DNA from: Eledone cirrhosa
Taxonomy: Eukaryota > Mollusca > Cephalopoda > Octopoda > Eledonidae
Length of the DNA stretch: 64,000 nucleotides
NCBI GenBank assembly: GCA_964016885.1
Contig: OZ024740.1
Coordinates: 293,619,217 to 293,683,216, forward strand
Direction of reading: 5' to 3'
Shown: piece after piece, positions 1-9,345 of the stretch
How positions within the stretch are numbered: the stretch's first letter is position 1
Layout: each line of letters starts with the position of its first letter
Made by a program: the position numbers and the translations under genes
The notes under the pieces: generated by a model
What the model saw: the letters and a program-made list of their open reading frames with translations, nothing else
Told to the model about the DNA's origin: nothing
Databases searched by the model: none

Positions 1-1140
1 AGTATAAATTTGAATAATAAAAAATATTTGATTTAAATATACATAGAAAGTGATAAATTCTAATACAGTTGACTCTCTAATTGATAATAATACTAATTTA
101 TGATCATTTATTTAATTTTGTGATCCTAATTTACACCATAGTGGTTGGGTCATTAAATAAATATACTTTATTTTACTTTACTAAATGGGACTGAAAAAAT
201 GAGTGACAATTATAAACATCAAATAAAACAAAATTTTGGCATGTAAATGACACTAACAATTAATTAATAATTAATTAGGGAGCCAACTGTAATGATAAAT
301 AATAACAAATTATAATTGTTTAATAATGAAATTTAAGACCTGTCAGAGATCAAAATAACCAATCTACATTTTTAGGTAGAGTAAAATTAGACTACAATTA
401 AAAATTAAACATTGTCTAATTCAACAGTTCATCTAATGAATTGATGAATTCATTATAATTGATTGATTCACTATAAATGAATAATTGATGAATTGACTTT
501 TACCTAATTTTGCCCCTTGAGATGTTGAATTTTACTATATTATAAAAAAGATCTGTAATACTCATAAAAAGTGCAATTATATGATGCACTGTTTTTGATT
601 TATTTTACTGCATTATTTTATAACTAAATTTTTAAAAATATAATTTGATTAAGAGTGAACATTTTTAAATATCTTATAACATAAATTAATAAATTGTACA
701 TATTAATTATTATTATTATTATTAATTAATTATTGTACAAATTTTATTTTAAAAAGATTAATTTGTATACACTAAGAAAAAAATTAAGTATACAGTAGTC
801 AACTCTCCCTATAAGACAGTCATTTTTCCAGTCCTTTAAAGTGATATTTTTTTAACAATTAACTTATAATTATTTATTTTTAGTTCTATAATCTAAATTT
901 TTTTTTTCAAATTTAGACTTTAGCTGCAATATTTTAAGAAGTTTTCTTGTCCTTTACTTTTCCAGGTGTAATAACTTGTCCTTTACTTTTCTAGGTTTAT
1001 TAATTTAAGAATATTTCTTTACATGCGCCCGCCTTTTTCCCTGTAATCCACTTTTTTTTCCAGGCAATGCAAGGATATTATATTAATATTAAAAATATTT
1101 ATCAACAAATAAGTTAAATAAATAATAATGAATAGGAAGA
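1..1140. other. AT-rich non-coding sequence
   Basis: Very AT-rich sequence with frequent stops in all frames and short tracts of ATT and TTTT. I see no gene, no tRNA-like box and no recognisable repeat family here. Confidence 0.6.
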
Positions 1141-1159
1141 AGTGCAGATAGGAAAAGTA

Positions 1160-1225
1160 ATCTGGGTGGGAATTGAACCCACGACCTTCGGATTGCCGGT
1201 CCGCTGCTGAGCTACCTGACCACAA
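1160..1225 (-). repeat. tRNA-derived sequence (SINE head or tRNA relic)
   Basis: On the minus strand there is an A box (TAGCTCAGCAG), a B box (GGTTCAATTCC) and a perfect 5-bp T-stem (GTGGG/CCCAC). A 7-bp acceptor-like stem has one mismatch. The part between the D arm and the T arm is about 9 nt too short to form normal D and anticodon arms, so this is not a functional tRNA. It is best read as the pol III head of a SINE or a tRNA pseudogene. Confidence 0.55.
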
Positions 1226-1530
1226 TTCACTATTGCACAATCTATCACTATTTTAATGTATTAGAAATTAGAAACAACCTAAGCGTTACTTATGTATGTA
1301 GTTCCTTACACTCTTTTGGTCCTCACTTATTTTTATGTAACTTTTTTTCTACTGAACCAAATTTCAATATTTTTATGTCAAAAAGTAGCTTATCTGTGGT
1401 CCTATAAAGTGCAATAAACCGCATCCAATTCTATCAAAAATTGAATTAGTGACAAAGCTTTGAAGGTGTCGCGAGTGACCGAAATGGGACCTTAAGAATA
1501 TTATACACCTACTACCGTAGGTGTATGATA

Positions 1531-1590
1531 TACACACACACACGCACACACTCAAACACACACACACACATACATACACGCATGCATGCA
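1531..1590. repeat. CA-rich microsatellite
   Basis: Imperfect CA repeat with CG and TA interruptions, running into CATG steps. It abuts the tail of the neighbouring LINE-A-type element. Confidence 0.8.
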
Positions 1591-1925
1591 TACATGATGG
1601 CTGCCCCCTCGTTATCGAGTATGGCCATTGCACGATATACCATTATTAATAATTATTAATTAATTCTATTGTGCAATGCCTGTGCATGAAGATATTTTTT
1701 TAAATGAGGAAAGACTGTGCACTGAGCCAATCCCACTCTCTGAGCGACAGTAGCTATAACCCGAAAAGAAGAAAATATCAACATCATCGGTAACTACTGA
1801 GCCGCAGGTTTTATATCGGAGTTATCCCAGTTTCCTGAGTTGCCTTCTCCTAGAAGAATGCCCTGACAAAGGCTAGGGGTCCTTCACTCCCAGTGGTTTA
1901 ACCGCGCGATCGGGTGTCCAGCCCA
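1588..1925 (-). mobile_element. Non-autonomous element with LINE-A tail, copy 1
   Basis: About 340 bp repeated in inverted orientation at 58692-59018. Shared landmarks in minus-strand order are GGTTAAACCACTGGGAGTG, CAGGGCATTCTTCTAGG, CTCAGAGAGTGGGATTGGC, and a tail CAATGGCCATACTCG..CAGCCATCATGTATG. The same tail ends the 3' UTR of the LINE-A copy at 60.4-64 kb. I see no conserved reading frame. It is probably a short element mobilised by LINE-A or a LINE-A-related 3' fragment. Confidence 0.6.
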
Positions 1926-1939
1926 ATTATTTCTATGTC

Positions 1940-2020
1940 CCCGCGCATGTACATACACATGCACCCATGTATATACACATATACATATACATACATATGT
2001 ACATGCGCATATACATATTT
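1940..2020. repeat. TACA/TATG microsatellite
   Basis: Interrupted tetranucleotide repeat of TACA and CATA units. Confidence 0.75.
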
Positions 2021-2220
2021 ACACACTTTTGGATAGCCGTTGACGCTTATGACATCTTCCGCCCTTTATCAGGTTTTGTTTTTTGTCCTGCAGGGTGTCC
2101 AAAATCACCCTCCTCACCAAGTAAACTTGGTGGGGTTGCCGGTTTAGTCGCCGACGACCCGACCATGCGACAGGTTGTACTGGGTTACATGTTACCAATA
2201 GCAGTCAAGAGTGACCCAAC
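2021..2220. other. Unclassified 200-bp segment between microsatellites
   Basis: A higher-GC block framed by TACA/CATA repeats. It contains a short palindrome (CCAAGT..ACTTGG). There is no convincing reading frame and no second copy in the window. It may be a solo SINE-like repeat. Confidence 0.3.
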
Positions 2221-2954
2221 ATACATACATACATACTACATGATGGCTGCAAACTCGTGTTCAAGTATTGCCATCGCCCGATAAAATGTTCAAAAATGTG
2301 AAGCACAAATGTGACTCTTTAAACCAGCCAAATACTTGCACCCTCTGGCACACACATGGCAACTTTAGGCTCCCCCGAAACCTTCCATTGCTTTGTTCTG
2401 GCTGTATGTTCATATGTATCTTTTAAGACCTCCCATGCTTGTACATTTCTTACACCTTTTCAGATCATAATCTACATGAGGTCTACTGATATGACTTTGT
2501 TCATATCTAATCAAACCAGCTTTGCTCAGGCTGACTCAACCACAGTGCTGGCAAACCAGATGATGTTCAACAGCAGACAGTTCAGAACAGTCTCAATCCT
2601 CACCTTCCTTTTCAGTGTTAGGTGTTCTCTCCGACGAGTTTCAAAGTGTTCACCACCTGACTTGATCAAACGTCTCCACTTTACACGCTCGTCAGCCATT
2701 TTCTCCCATTCGTCAGATGAAATTCCAGCACAAGCCAAGGTGCCCCTGATACAGTCCCGGTACCGCCTTTTTGGTTAATGTGGTGGTCGCCTTCCTTCAC
2801 AGAGTTCTCTATAGAGAAGTTGCTTTGGAATACGATCATCAGACATCCGGACCACGTGACTGCACCACCTCAACCGATACCGAAAGATTATGCTCTCTAT
2901 AGTCACGCACCTGCTCCGTTCTAGAACTTCCAAATAACTGGCGAACATTTTCCA

Positions 2955-3674
2955 CTACACCCCAAGTAACTTATGAAGAGATTGTTGGTGAAATCTCTCC
3001 AGATCCTTGAGGTGCTTTCTGTATGTGACCCACGTTTCACAAACATAAAGTAAAGAGGAGACGACATAAGTCAGATACACTTTCACCTTGGTTTCGATAG
3101 TGATACCTCGTCTGGACCATAAACGTTGATGCAGCCATCCAAAAGCATCACTGGCTTTCTTGATTCTTAAGGATATTTCATTATCATGTGTGCATGAAGT
3201 GTTCAACGTACTACCAAGGTAAACAAACTTGTCAGCAACTTTTAGCCTCTTTCCGTACACGTACACACTTGGTGCAGTGTACTCGTTTCCAGGTACTGGC
3301 TGATACATCACAACAGTCTTTTCCAAGCTTATTGTGACGCCCAAAGTGCTGCAAGCTGCAGAAAAAGAGTTCATAATATGCTGCATGTCACTTTGTGAGT
3401 GTGCAAAAAGATCGCAGTCGTCTGCATACAAAAACTCTCGGATTATAGATGTTAATACTTTTGTGCTTGTACCAAAGCGCCTGGTGTTGAACAACCTTCC
3501 TGAAGTGCGATACCTGATGTAAACCCCATGAGAACAATATTTGAATGCCATGAGAAACACTATCGTAAAATATAAGGAAAACAGAGTTGGAGCCGGAATG
3601 TCCCCCTGCTTCACTTCATTTTCAACTGATATTGGTTCAGAGATGCTACCACCAATACTGACCAAAGCCTTCAT
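2955..3674 (-). pseudogene. LINE-A reverse transcriptase, palm C-terminal part and thumb
   Basis: A 239-residue open stretch. It contains the QGDIPAPTLFSLYF block and the catalytic FLYADDCDLFAHS (motif C, both aspartates kept). These are followed by YLGSTLN, the SLRIKKASDAFGWL segment and CETWVTYRKHL, typical of the thumb/connection region of invertebrate LINE RTs. The frame breaks before 2955 and resumes at 2526-2738 with an EWEKMADERVKWRRLI segment. It is inactive because the polyprotein is frameshifted in several places. Confidence 0.85.
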
Positions 3675-3726
3675 GTGATCATGGAAAAGATGCAGAATCT
3701 TCTACCCTACCTTGGATTTTTTTCCC

Positions 3727-4720
3727 TCAAGCAGTTCGATTGACAGTGTCAAAGGCCTTTGTCAAGTCAACAAAGACCTGGTAAAGGTCCATACATTGTT
3801 CGATACACTTTTCTTGCAGCTGCCGAGCAGAAACGATCATATCCACTGTTCCTCTTTCGTTTCTGAACCCACACTGCGACTCAGGCAACACATTCAGAGC
3901 AACTCTTGGGATCAATCTATCCATCAATATTCGACACGACTTTACCAACTACTGAAAGAAGGGATATGACATGATAATTGCCACATTTGTCCTTGCCGTC
4001 CTTTCCTTTATGGAGAATCACCATGAGCGCATCCTTCTTGTGGGACATTCTCATCTTTCCACACCATTTTCATGAGGTCAGTCAGGCGCTGCGTGAAATT
4101 TTCACCACCACACTTCAAAACCACTCCACTCAGACCATCCAGACCAGGAGACTTACCACAGTTCAGCTTATGCACAACAGAAGTCCCCTCTGCAAGAGAA
4201 GATACATTAGCCATCTCATATGCTTCACTGGTTCAATAGGAATGGAACAAATGAAATCATCATCAACCTGGTTTAAGAGCTCATCAAAGTGATCTCTCTA
4301 TCTGTCGAGTGTCTTTTGGGTCACGCAGTAATTGCTTGCCATCTTTCGATCTCAAAGGGGCCACTGGAAAGCTGAAAGGGCCATACACCTCTGTGAGTAG
4401 AAAGTGCGGCAGTTTCACATTGTTGCCGTCAGATGCCTCTTGAACTTCATCTGCTTTGTTGCTCCACCAGGTATTTTGCATAGCCCTGAGTTTCACCTGC
4501 ACTTCCTTCTTTACCTGTCTGTAACGCTCATAATTGTCACCAACAGAGCTACCACCTTTAAGAACTGCATCAAGTGCCTTTTGTTTTCTGTCTAGCAGAG
4601 CCTTGACCTCCTGGTCATTCTCATCAAACCAGTCCTTGTTTTCTTGTGACAAAGCCAAGGACCTCTGCTGAAGCCTCATATACCGAGTTCCTGAAGTCCT
4701 TCCAGTTGTTCTCATACACG
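3727..4720 (-). pseudogene. LINE-A reverse transcriptase, N-terminal part
   Basis: Three overlapping minus-strand frames give the upstream half of the RT. They are a pre-RT helical region with QENKDWFDENDQEVKALL, then LNCGKSPGLDGLSGVVLK (RT0/1-like), then LPESQCGFRNERGTVDM and YQVFVDLTKAFDTVNR, where motif A keeps its aspartate. Frame changes near 4280, 4000 and 3720 show it is a decayed copy. Continuity with 2955-3674 supports one original ORF. Confidence 0.8.
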
Positions 4721-4842
4721 CATACATACTTACATATATACATGTATGCATACATCCATACATACATCCATCCATCCATACATACATGTATACACACATA
4801 CATACATCCTTCCATCCATACGGGTATACATACATACATACA
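4720..4842. repeat. TACA/ATCC microsatellite
   Basis: Mixed TACA, CATA and CATC tetranucleotide repeats at the 5' truncation point of LINE-A copy 1. Confidence 0.85.
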
Positions 4843-4844
4843 AT

Positions 4845-4912
4845 GGTTAAAGTGTTTGACTGACGACCATAAGTTCATGGGTTCATATTTGGGACTGGGT
4901 AGTTATTGAATC
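4845..4912 (+). repeat. tRNA-like SINE head fragment
   Basis: An A-box-like GGTTAAAGTG and a B-box-like CATGGGTTCATATTTGGG spaced as in tRNA-derived SINEs, followed by ACTGGGTAG as in the other SINEs of this window. Divergent and incomplete. Confidence 0.45.
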
Positions 4913-5021
4913 AACCTGATATCAATGTTTATTATACAGCACACTTCCTCTTTGGTATATATGACACATAGTAATATCTAACATAGTACCCATCTAATCT
5001 GTTATAATATGATTTACCTTT

Positions 5022-5190
5022 CCTCTGTGAAGGCACATGCCTTAGGGGTTACGGTACTGGACTAACCATTATAAAGTCATGGGCTCGTTTCTTCGATCCT
5101 GCAGCATGTTGCGTCCTTCAGTAAAATACTTTAGTTCGTGTAGCATCTTCTACCAGGACTTGCGGCAGACAGATAATATCAGTAATGGAA
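5022..5190 (+). repeat. Degenerate tRNA-derived SINE with central domain
   Basis: Starts GAAGGCACATGCCTTAGGGG, like the head of the SINE at 53128. A B-box-like region (CATGGGCTCG..TTCGATCC) follows, then a GTCCTTCAGTAAAATACTTTA core matching the GTCCTTGAGCAAGACACTTTA core of the other copies. It is probably a member of the SINE superfamily with a shared core described from cephalopods. Confidence 0.55.
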
Positions 5191-5484
5191 AAAACCTTGT
5201 TTCATTAGTATGACCTGGAAATCAGTTCCACTCTATTTATCTTCTTTATTAAAGGCAATCAAATTATTTTTTATTTTATTCTTTTTCATATTTTTCCATG
5301 TTTGTTAAATAAATTCCCAAAAAATCGAACTAAATTGAAATTTTGTAATAAAATTTCCATAAAAGTTAATGTTTACAATACAATAAAATGTAATAAAATG
5401 TATTGAAGTCGAAGAAATGTGGACCTTCATTTTTGAAAGATGGATAATGCTATAAGCAGACCTTACAATATTGTACCACAATTT

Positions 5485-5660
5485 TCCTTTGTGCAAAAGT
5501 GGGCAGCCGAATTTAGGAAAGGATAGGGGATTCTTGAAGATGACCCAATGTCTGGACGTCCTACAACTGCCACTACTGAGGAAAACATTGATCTCAGTAC
5601 TGCAACACCGATGGAAGAAGTGTGTGGAACGCAAGAGAGACTATGTTGAAAAATAAACTT
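5485..5660 (+). pseudogene. Mariner-like transposase remnant, internally deleted
   Basis: One frame reads VQKWAAEFRKG then, after a stop, LEDDPMSGRPTTATTEENID, matching the N-terminal helix-turn-helix region of mariner transposases. The next frame gives LQHRWKKCVERKRDYVEK and a stop, matching the extreme C-terminus of the same family. The whole catalytic DDD core between the two is absent. The copy is therefore a deletion derivative that cannot encode a transposase. I did not find clear terminal inverted repeats. Confidence 0.75.
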
Positions 5661-5738
5661 CATTTGGTCACATTCCATGAGAGTATCTTTGTCAACTCTC
5701 GTATCTATGCGCAATATACGTAAAGATACAGAATTGCG

Positions 5739-6134
5739 GGCACTACAACGCTATTAGCTGTCATATTTGTTGGTGAAAAAATTTGATTATAAAACTTAAA
5801 TTTATGAATGACTTGTTTTCTACATTGATAACCATGACTTGTTTTCTAATTAACTTAAATTTGTTTTCTAATTTGGCCCTTTTAAGGGCCACCTATATTT
5901 TCATTTAAGTAACTCCACTTACATCGATATGCTTTATAACCAAGACTTGTTTTCTATTTGTTTTCTAATTTGGCCCTTTTAAGTCTTCCCTCCCTCTCTT
6001 CCCCCTCTCTCTAAAAAAAAACGCGTGAAAACTCCACTTACGCGTGGTAGTAATACGGAAATAAACGATGTTGACGAGTGACGTTACCTTCGCCTGTTTT
6101 CCACTGGACTGACAGCTAATAGCGTTGTAGTGCC
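5739..6134. mobile_element. MITE-like element with perfect 25-bp terminal inverted repeats
   Basis: The first 25 bases (5739-5763, GGCACTACAACGC..) are the exact reverse complement of the last 25 (6110-6134, ..GCGTTGTAGTGCC). The 396-bp element has no coding capacity. It holds a direct repeat of CTTGTTTTCTAATTTGGCCC. No clear target-site duplication flanks it. The superfamily is unknown. Confidence 0.8.
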
Positions 6135-6358
6135 GTAGTTTATTTTGTACATTAGGAATTTATCTATCTAATCTATCTTACGGGTGATCTGTCGATTTTG
6201 AGAATGTAAGCAAAATACTTGTCTTTTCTTTTATCCGTAGTCTTCTCAATAAGCAGTGTTATTTATGCCAGTCTAAAACTCCTATTTATGCCAGTCTAAA
6301 ATTCAAATTCTCCGTTTTCCTCTAGAATTTTCAATTATTATTTTACATATTTTACAAG

Positions 6359-6548
6359 GGCGGTGGATTGGCAGTATCGGTAGAGGGTCGGACGCCATGC
6401 TTTCCAGCGTGGTTACGTCCCTTTACCATCTGAGTTCAAATCCCGCCGAGGTTGACTTTGCCTTTCATCCTTACGGGGTCGATAAAATAAAGTACCAGTA
6501 ATACACTGGGATAATTGCTGGCCTTGTGCCTAAAGTAGAAACAATTAT
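6359..6548 (+). repeat. tRNA-derived SINE-A, full copy
   Basis: The head has an A-box-like TGGCAGTATCGG and a B box GAGTTCAAATCCCGCC. The body has CTTACGGGGTCGATAAAATA and AGTACCAGTAATACACTGG. The 3' end is GGCCTTGTGCC..TAGAAACAATTA. The same unit occurs seven times in the window. It resembles the abundant tRNA-derived octopus SINEs (OR/OK families), but I cannot say which one. Confidence 0.8.
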
Positions 6549-6713
6549 TTTACATATTTTTAATATGTCTCATTCTGATGGACCCTTCCTAAAAACTAAC
6601 CTTCTCCTAAAGTCGTCTCAATAAGCAGTGTTTTAAACTCCTATTTATGCCAGTCTAGAAGTCAAATTCTCCGTTTTTCTCTCGGCTTTTCAATTATTAT
6701 TTTACATATTTTT

Positions 6714-6809
6714 AATAATTGTTTCTACTTTAGGCACAAGTCCAGCAATTATCCAGTGCATTACTGGTACTTTATTTTATCTACCCCGTAAGGACGAAAG
6801 GCAAAGTCA
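6714..6809 (-). repeat. SINE-A, 3' fragment
   Basis: Reverse-complement 3' half of SINE-A, ending at the GGCAAAGTC side, so the tRNA-like head is missing. Confidence 0.75.
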
Positions 6810-6842
6810 TATGTCTCTTTCTGTTGGACCCTTCCTAAAAAT

Positions 6843-7008
6843 TGTCGGACGCCATGCTTTCCATCATAGTTACGTCTCTTTACGATCTGAGTTCAAATCC
6901 CGCTGAGGTTGACTTTGCCTTTCATCCTTACGGGGTCGATAAAATAAAGTGCCAGTAATGCACTGGGTAATTGCTGGCCTTGTGCCTAAAGTAGAAACAA
7001 TTATTATT
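6843..7008 (+). repeat. SINE-A, 5'-truncated
   Basis: Begins at GTCGGACGCCATGC inside the tRNA-like head and runs through the B box to the AGAAACAATTATT tail. The A box is lost. Confidence 0.75.
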
Positions 7009-7077
7009 AATTAATTATTCTAGAACCTTCCTGCATCTCGCTCGCAAACTTTGTAAATACTTTTCTCCTTCTCTCAT

Positions 7078-7095
7078 ACCCCCCCCCCCCCCCGC
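7078..7095. repeat. Poly-C tract
   Basis: About 15 consecutive C (G on the minus strand). Confidence 0.9.
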
Positions 7096-7159
7096 CTGAT
7101 CGCAAGTATAAAATAAATGTATATATATATGTATGTATGTATATATTTAAGCACTATGT

Positions 7160-7315
7160 GTCGATAATTGTCACAAGTGTAGTGTTTGTGCCAGAGTTTT
7201 CAAGTCGCTGGCTGGACTAAAAAGTCACACTCGTTCAGCGCATCGGTAAGGGTTCTCCTACATGGATATAAAGTAGTGGCCGTACTCGAAAACGAGTTGG
7301 CAGCCACCATATATA
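7160..7315 (+). mobile_element. LINE-A 3' end with terminal zinc finger
   Basis: Plus-strand codons give CSVCARVFKSLAGLKSHTRS then AHR and a TAA stop at about 7246-7248. This is a C2H2 finger (C-x2-C-x12-H-x4-H). The 3' UTR ends ..TAGTGGCCGTACTCG..CGAGTTGGCAGCCACC and runs straight into a TATG microsatellite. It matches the 2222-2345 end of LINE-A copy 1 in the opposite orientation. It is a severely 5'-truncated copy. Confidence 0.75.
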
Positions 7316-7395
7316 TATGTATATATATATATGTGTATGTATATATATGTGTATGTATATATATATATGTATGTATGTATATATATATGCATGTA
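7315..7395. repeat. TATG/TA microsatellite
   Basis: Alternating TA and GTATG units immediately after the LINE-A tail. Confidence 0.85.
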
Positions 7396-7511
7396 TTATG
7401 AAATACTGTTGGCTTCTTGCTCACAATAATTTCTATACTTTTCATTTATATATATATATATATATATACAATACATTAATAAATGGAAACTATATTTATA
7501 AAACCATAATT

Positions 7512-7554
7512 ATTTTATTATATATATTTCAAGGGCGCTTTCATCAGATAAAAT
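7512..7554 (-). ncRNA. Hammerhead ribozyme HHR-a (minimal, type I)
   Basis: The minus strand reads ATTTTAT (stem I), CTGATGA (core), AAG-CGCC-CTT (3-bp stem II with a 4-nt loop), GAA (core), ATATATAT (stem III, self-complementary), A17, ATAAAAT (stem I partner). All invariant core bases are present and stem I is 7 bp. The expected cut is after the A of UA at 7519. At 43 nt it is the smallest copy in the window. Such a short stem III may need a dimer to be active. Confidence 0.75.
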
Positions 7555-7592
7555 ACAGATTTGTTTTATAAATAAATATTGACATACCCTGT

Positions 7593-7656
7593 ATTTTATC
7601 TGATGAAAGCGCACCATGATTTACCTTGGTCGCCCTTGAAATATATATAATAAAAT
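7593..7656 (+). ncRNA. Hammerhead ribozyme HHR-b (type I)
   Basis: Same arm family as HHR-a on the other strand. ATTTTAT, CTGATGA, a 31-nt stem-loop II (AAGCGC..GCCCTT with one C-C mismatch), GAA, ATATATAT, A, ATAAAAT. Compared with HHR-a it has a 21-nt insertion in stem-loop II. Confidence 0.7.
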
Positions 7657-7907
7657 AATTATGGTTTTATAAATATAATTTCCATTTATTAATATATTGT
7701 ATATTTACTACACTACTGTTGAGTGCTTTATACCATTTATAAAAAACTTTAAGCTTGTTGAATCCCAACAAATTAAATATAACCTCTGAATATATATATA
7801 TGTGTGTAGTGTTGAAGTTTCCGTGGAAAAAGTAAAAGGAATGAAGAGTGCTCTATGTAAGTAACAGCTAAATATTTAATGCATAATAAACAACACAGTA
7901 TAATTAT

Positions 7908-7973
7908 CTCATTACCCGAGGTTTCCCGAACAGGACGAACACAAGAGACGCCCGCATTCGTTCGTCAGATAAG
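7908..7973 (-). ncRNA. Hammerhead ribozyme HHR-h with CUGACGA core
   Basis: Minus strand: CTTAT (stem I), CTGACGA (position 7 is C, which the consensus allows), a long stem-loop II (CGAA..TTCG with wobbles), GAA, ACC-TCG-GGT (3-bp stem III with a 3-nt loop), A17, ATGAG (stem I partner with one G-U). No endonuclease ORF remains beside it. The A-G apposition at the base of stem II is a weak point. Confidence 0.6.
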
Positions 7974-8103
7974 GCAATATAACATAGTGAGATATTTGAA
8001 AATAGCTCATCAAGAAAGGCTAAAATGCTTAACGGACAAACAATATAAATAAAAGTAGTAAGACAAAAAAATATATGAAAAATAAAAATAAAGAAATATA
8101 GTG

Positions 8104-8790
8104 AGATGATGTATGTATATGTACATATATAGGCGCATGTGTATATATGTACATGTGTGTATATGTACAACTACATGTGTATAGTGAAAATATATATGCG
8201 TAAGTATATACATGAGGGCAAATATATCGGTGTATGTGTGACCACAAATACACACATATATATGTTAAGACTAAGTGCTGATATATATATACATATATAT
8301 ACACATATATATATACACATATATATATGCAAAAATTAAGTGCTGATATATATACACATGCAAACGTAAAAGGACGCACGCACACAGACATATATACACG
8401 CGACCACATACATGTATATAATATACACAGGGAAGGGAGTGTATAAAGTCATACGCAGAGTCAGACGGAAGGTCGATACAAATATAAAATATGATGAATA
8501 AATGAAAAAATATATAAGATACAAAAAAAATATATAATATATAATAAAAATTAAGGCAAAGAGAAAGTAAGTGAGGGGGTGTAATAGATAAATACTAGAA
8601 AAAATAAGTAAAAAAATGTAAAAAAACATGCATACACACAAACACGCTCGCACATACATATATATATACACACAAATACACACTCACATACATACGTATA
8701 TATATATATATACACACACACACATACATATACATATATTAACACGTACACACGCGACCATATATATTTATATATATATATATATTTAAA
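8104..8790. repeat. CA/TA microsatellite-rich tract
   Basis: Two blocks (about 8104-8410 and 8637-8790) of TATA, CACA and TATG repeats surround about 230 bp of A-rich sequence. Long apparent reading frames here are low-complexity artefacts. The tract may be the terminal region of a decayed PLE, given the ribozymes on either side. Confidence 0.7.
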
Positions 8791-8891
8791 GGTTAAACAA
8801 GGTTCAATGAATAAATCAAAGAATAAAGTTTTACAATAGATTAGACTGAATTTTAACCATCTACTTAGTCAGGGTATGTCATGCATCATCT

Positions 8892-8958
8892 TATTTTATC
8901 TGATGAGGACGTACTGTTGAAGATAGCTCAGTACCTCTGAAATATGTATAATAAAATA
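8892..8958 (+). ncRNA. Hammerhead ribozyme HHR-c (type I)
   Basis: TATTTTAT, CTGATGA, a stem II of 10 positions (GGACGTACTG..CAGTACCTCT with one C-C mismatch), GAA, ATA-TG-TAT (3-bp stem III, 2-nt loop), A17, ATAAAATA. Stem I is 8 bp. It is nearly identical to HHR-e, which follows a PLE endonuclease ORF. Confidence 0.8.
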
Positions 8959-9014
8959 TAATTGATCACACGAATGTCTATTTTTGTTAATATTTTGAAT
9001 TAATATATATATAT

Positions 9015-9066
9015 GAAAGCGCACCAAAATTGTCTTGGTTGCCCTTGAAATATATATAATAAAATA
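9015..9066 (+). ncRNA. Truncated hammerhead, 5' core missing
   Basis: Matches HHR-b from the stem II strand (GAAAGCGC) through GAA, stem III and ATAAAAT. A TA microsatellite replaces stem I' and CUGAU, so it cannot fold as a ribozyme. Confidence 0.65.
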
Positions 9067-9345
9067 ATTATGGTTTTATAAATATAGTTTCCATTTATTA
9101 ATATATTGAATATTTACTCCAGTAAGCTGTTTGAGTGCTTTATATCAGTTATAAACCAACAGATAATTAGTGATAATAACAATATTAATATTAGCAATAA
9201 TATTGATACTGAGAATAACAATAACATTAATTGAAGCACTAACAATAGAACAGCTACAAATATTAGCAATGATAACGCGTACAGTTTAAATTATAGTAAT
9301 AACAGAAAATCGAACTGTAACTGTAGAAATAGATCTGATTGCCCT

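Larger units (their letters stand above)
2222..4720 (-). mobile_element. LINE-A copy 1, 5'-truncated APE-type non-LTR retrotransposon
   Basis: On the minus strand, broken frames read in order: a pre-RT region rich in charged residues (DWFDEND), RT motif A (FVDLTKAFDTV), QGDIPAPTLF, motif C (YADDCDLFA), the connection region and a C-terminal C2H2 zinc finger near 2290-2345 (C-x2-C-x12-H-x4-H). The 3' tail carries GATGGCTGC on the plus strand and then a CATA microsatellite. The endonuclease is missing, so the copy is 5'-truncated at about 4720, next to a TACA microsatellite. The same family recurs, nearly complete, at 60405-64000 in the same orientation. The exact LINE clade (RTE or Jockey-like) is not settled by eye. 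Confidence 0.85.
6238..6840. repeat. Direct duplication around SINE insertions
   Basis: Sequence 6238-6352 (TCTCAATAAGCAGTG..CAATTATTATTTTACATA) recurs at about 6611-6717. The stretch TGATGGACCCTTCCTAAAAA after the first SINE recurs near 6823-6840. A roughly 370-bp segment carrying a SINE was apparently duplicated and then rearranged. Confidence 0.65.
7471..7705. mobile_element. Short PLE-derived foldback carrying two hammerheads
   Basis: Arms of about 90-115 bp (7471-7562 and 7588-7705) are near-perfect inverted copies around a 25-bp spacer. Each arm has the same ribozyme motif, pointing outward, followed by AATTATGGTTTTATAAATAT. A third, truncated copy of the arm lies at 9015-9115. It probably derives from the terminal repeat of a PLE. 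Confidence 0.7.

Noticed and set aside
1160..1225. Functional tRNA gene
   Set aside because: A and B boxes are present, but the D/anticodon region is about 9 nt too short.
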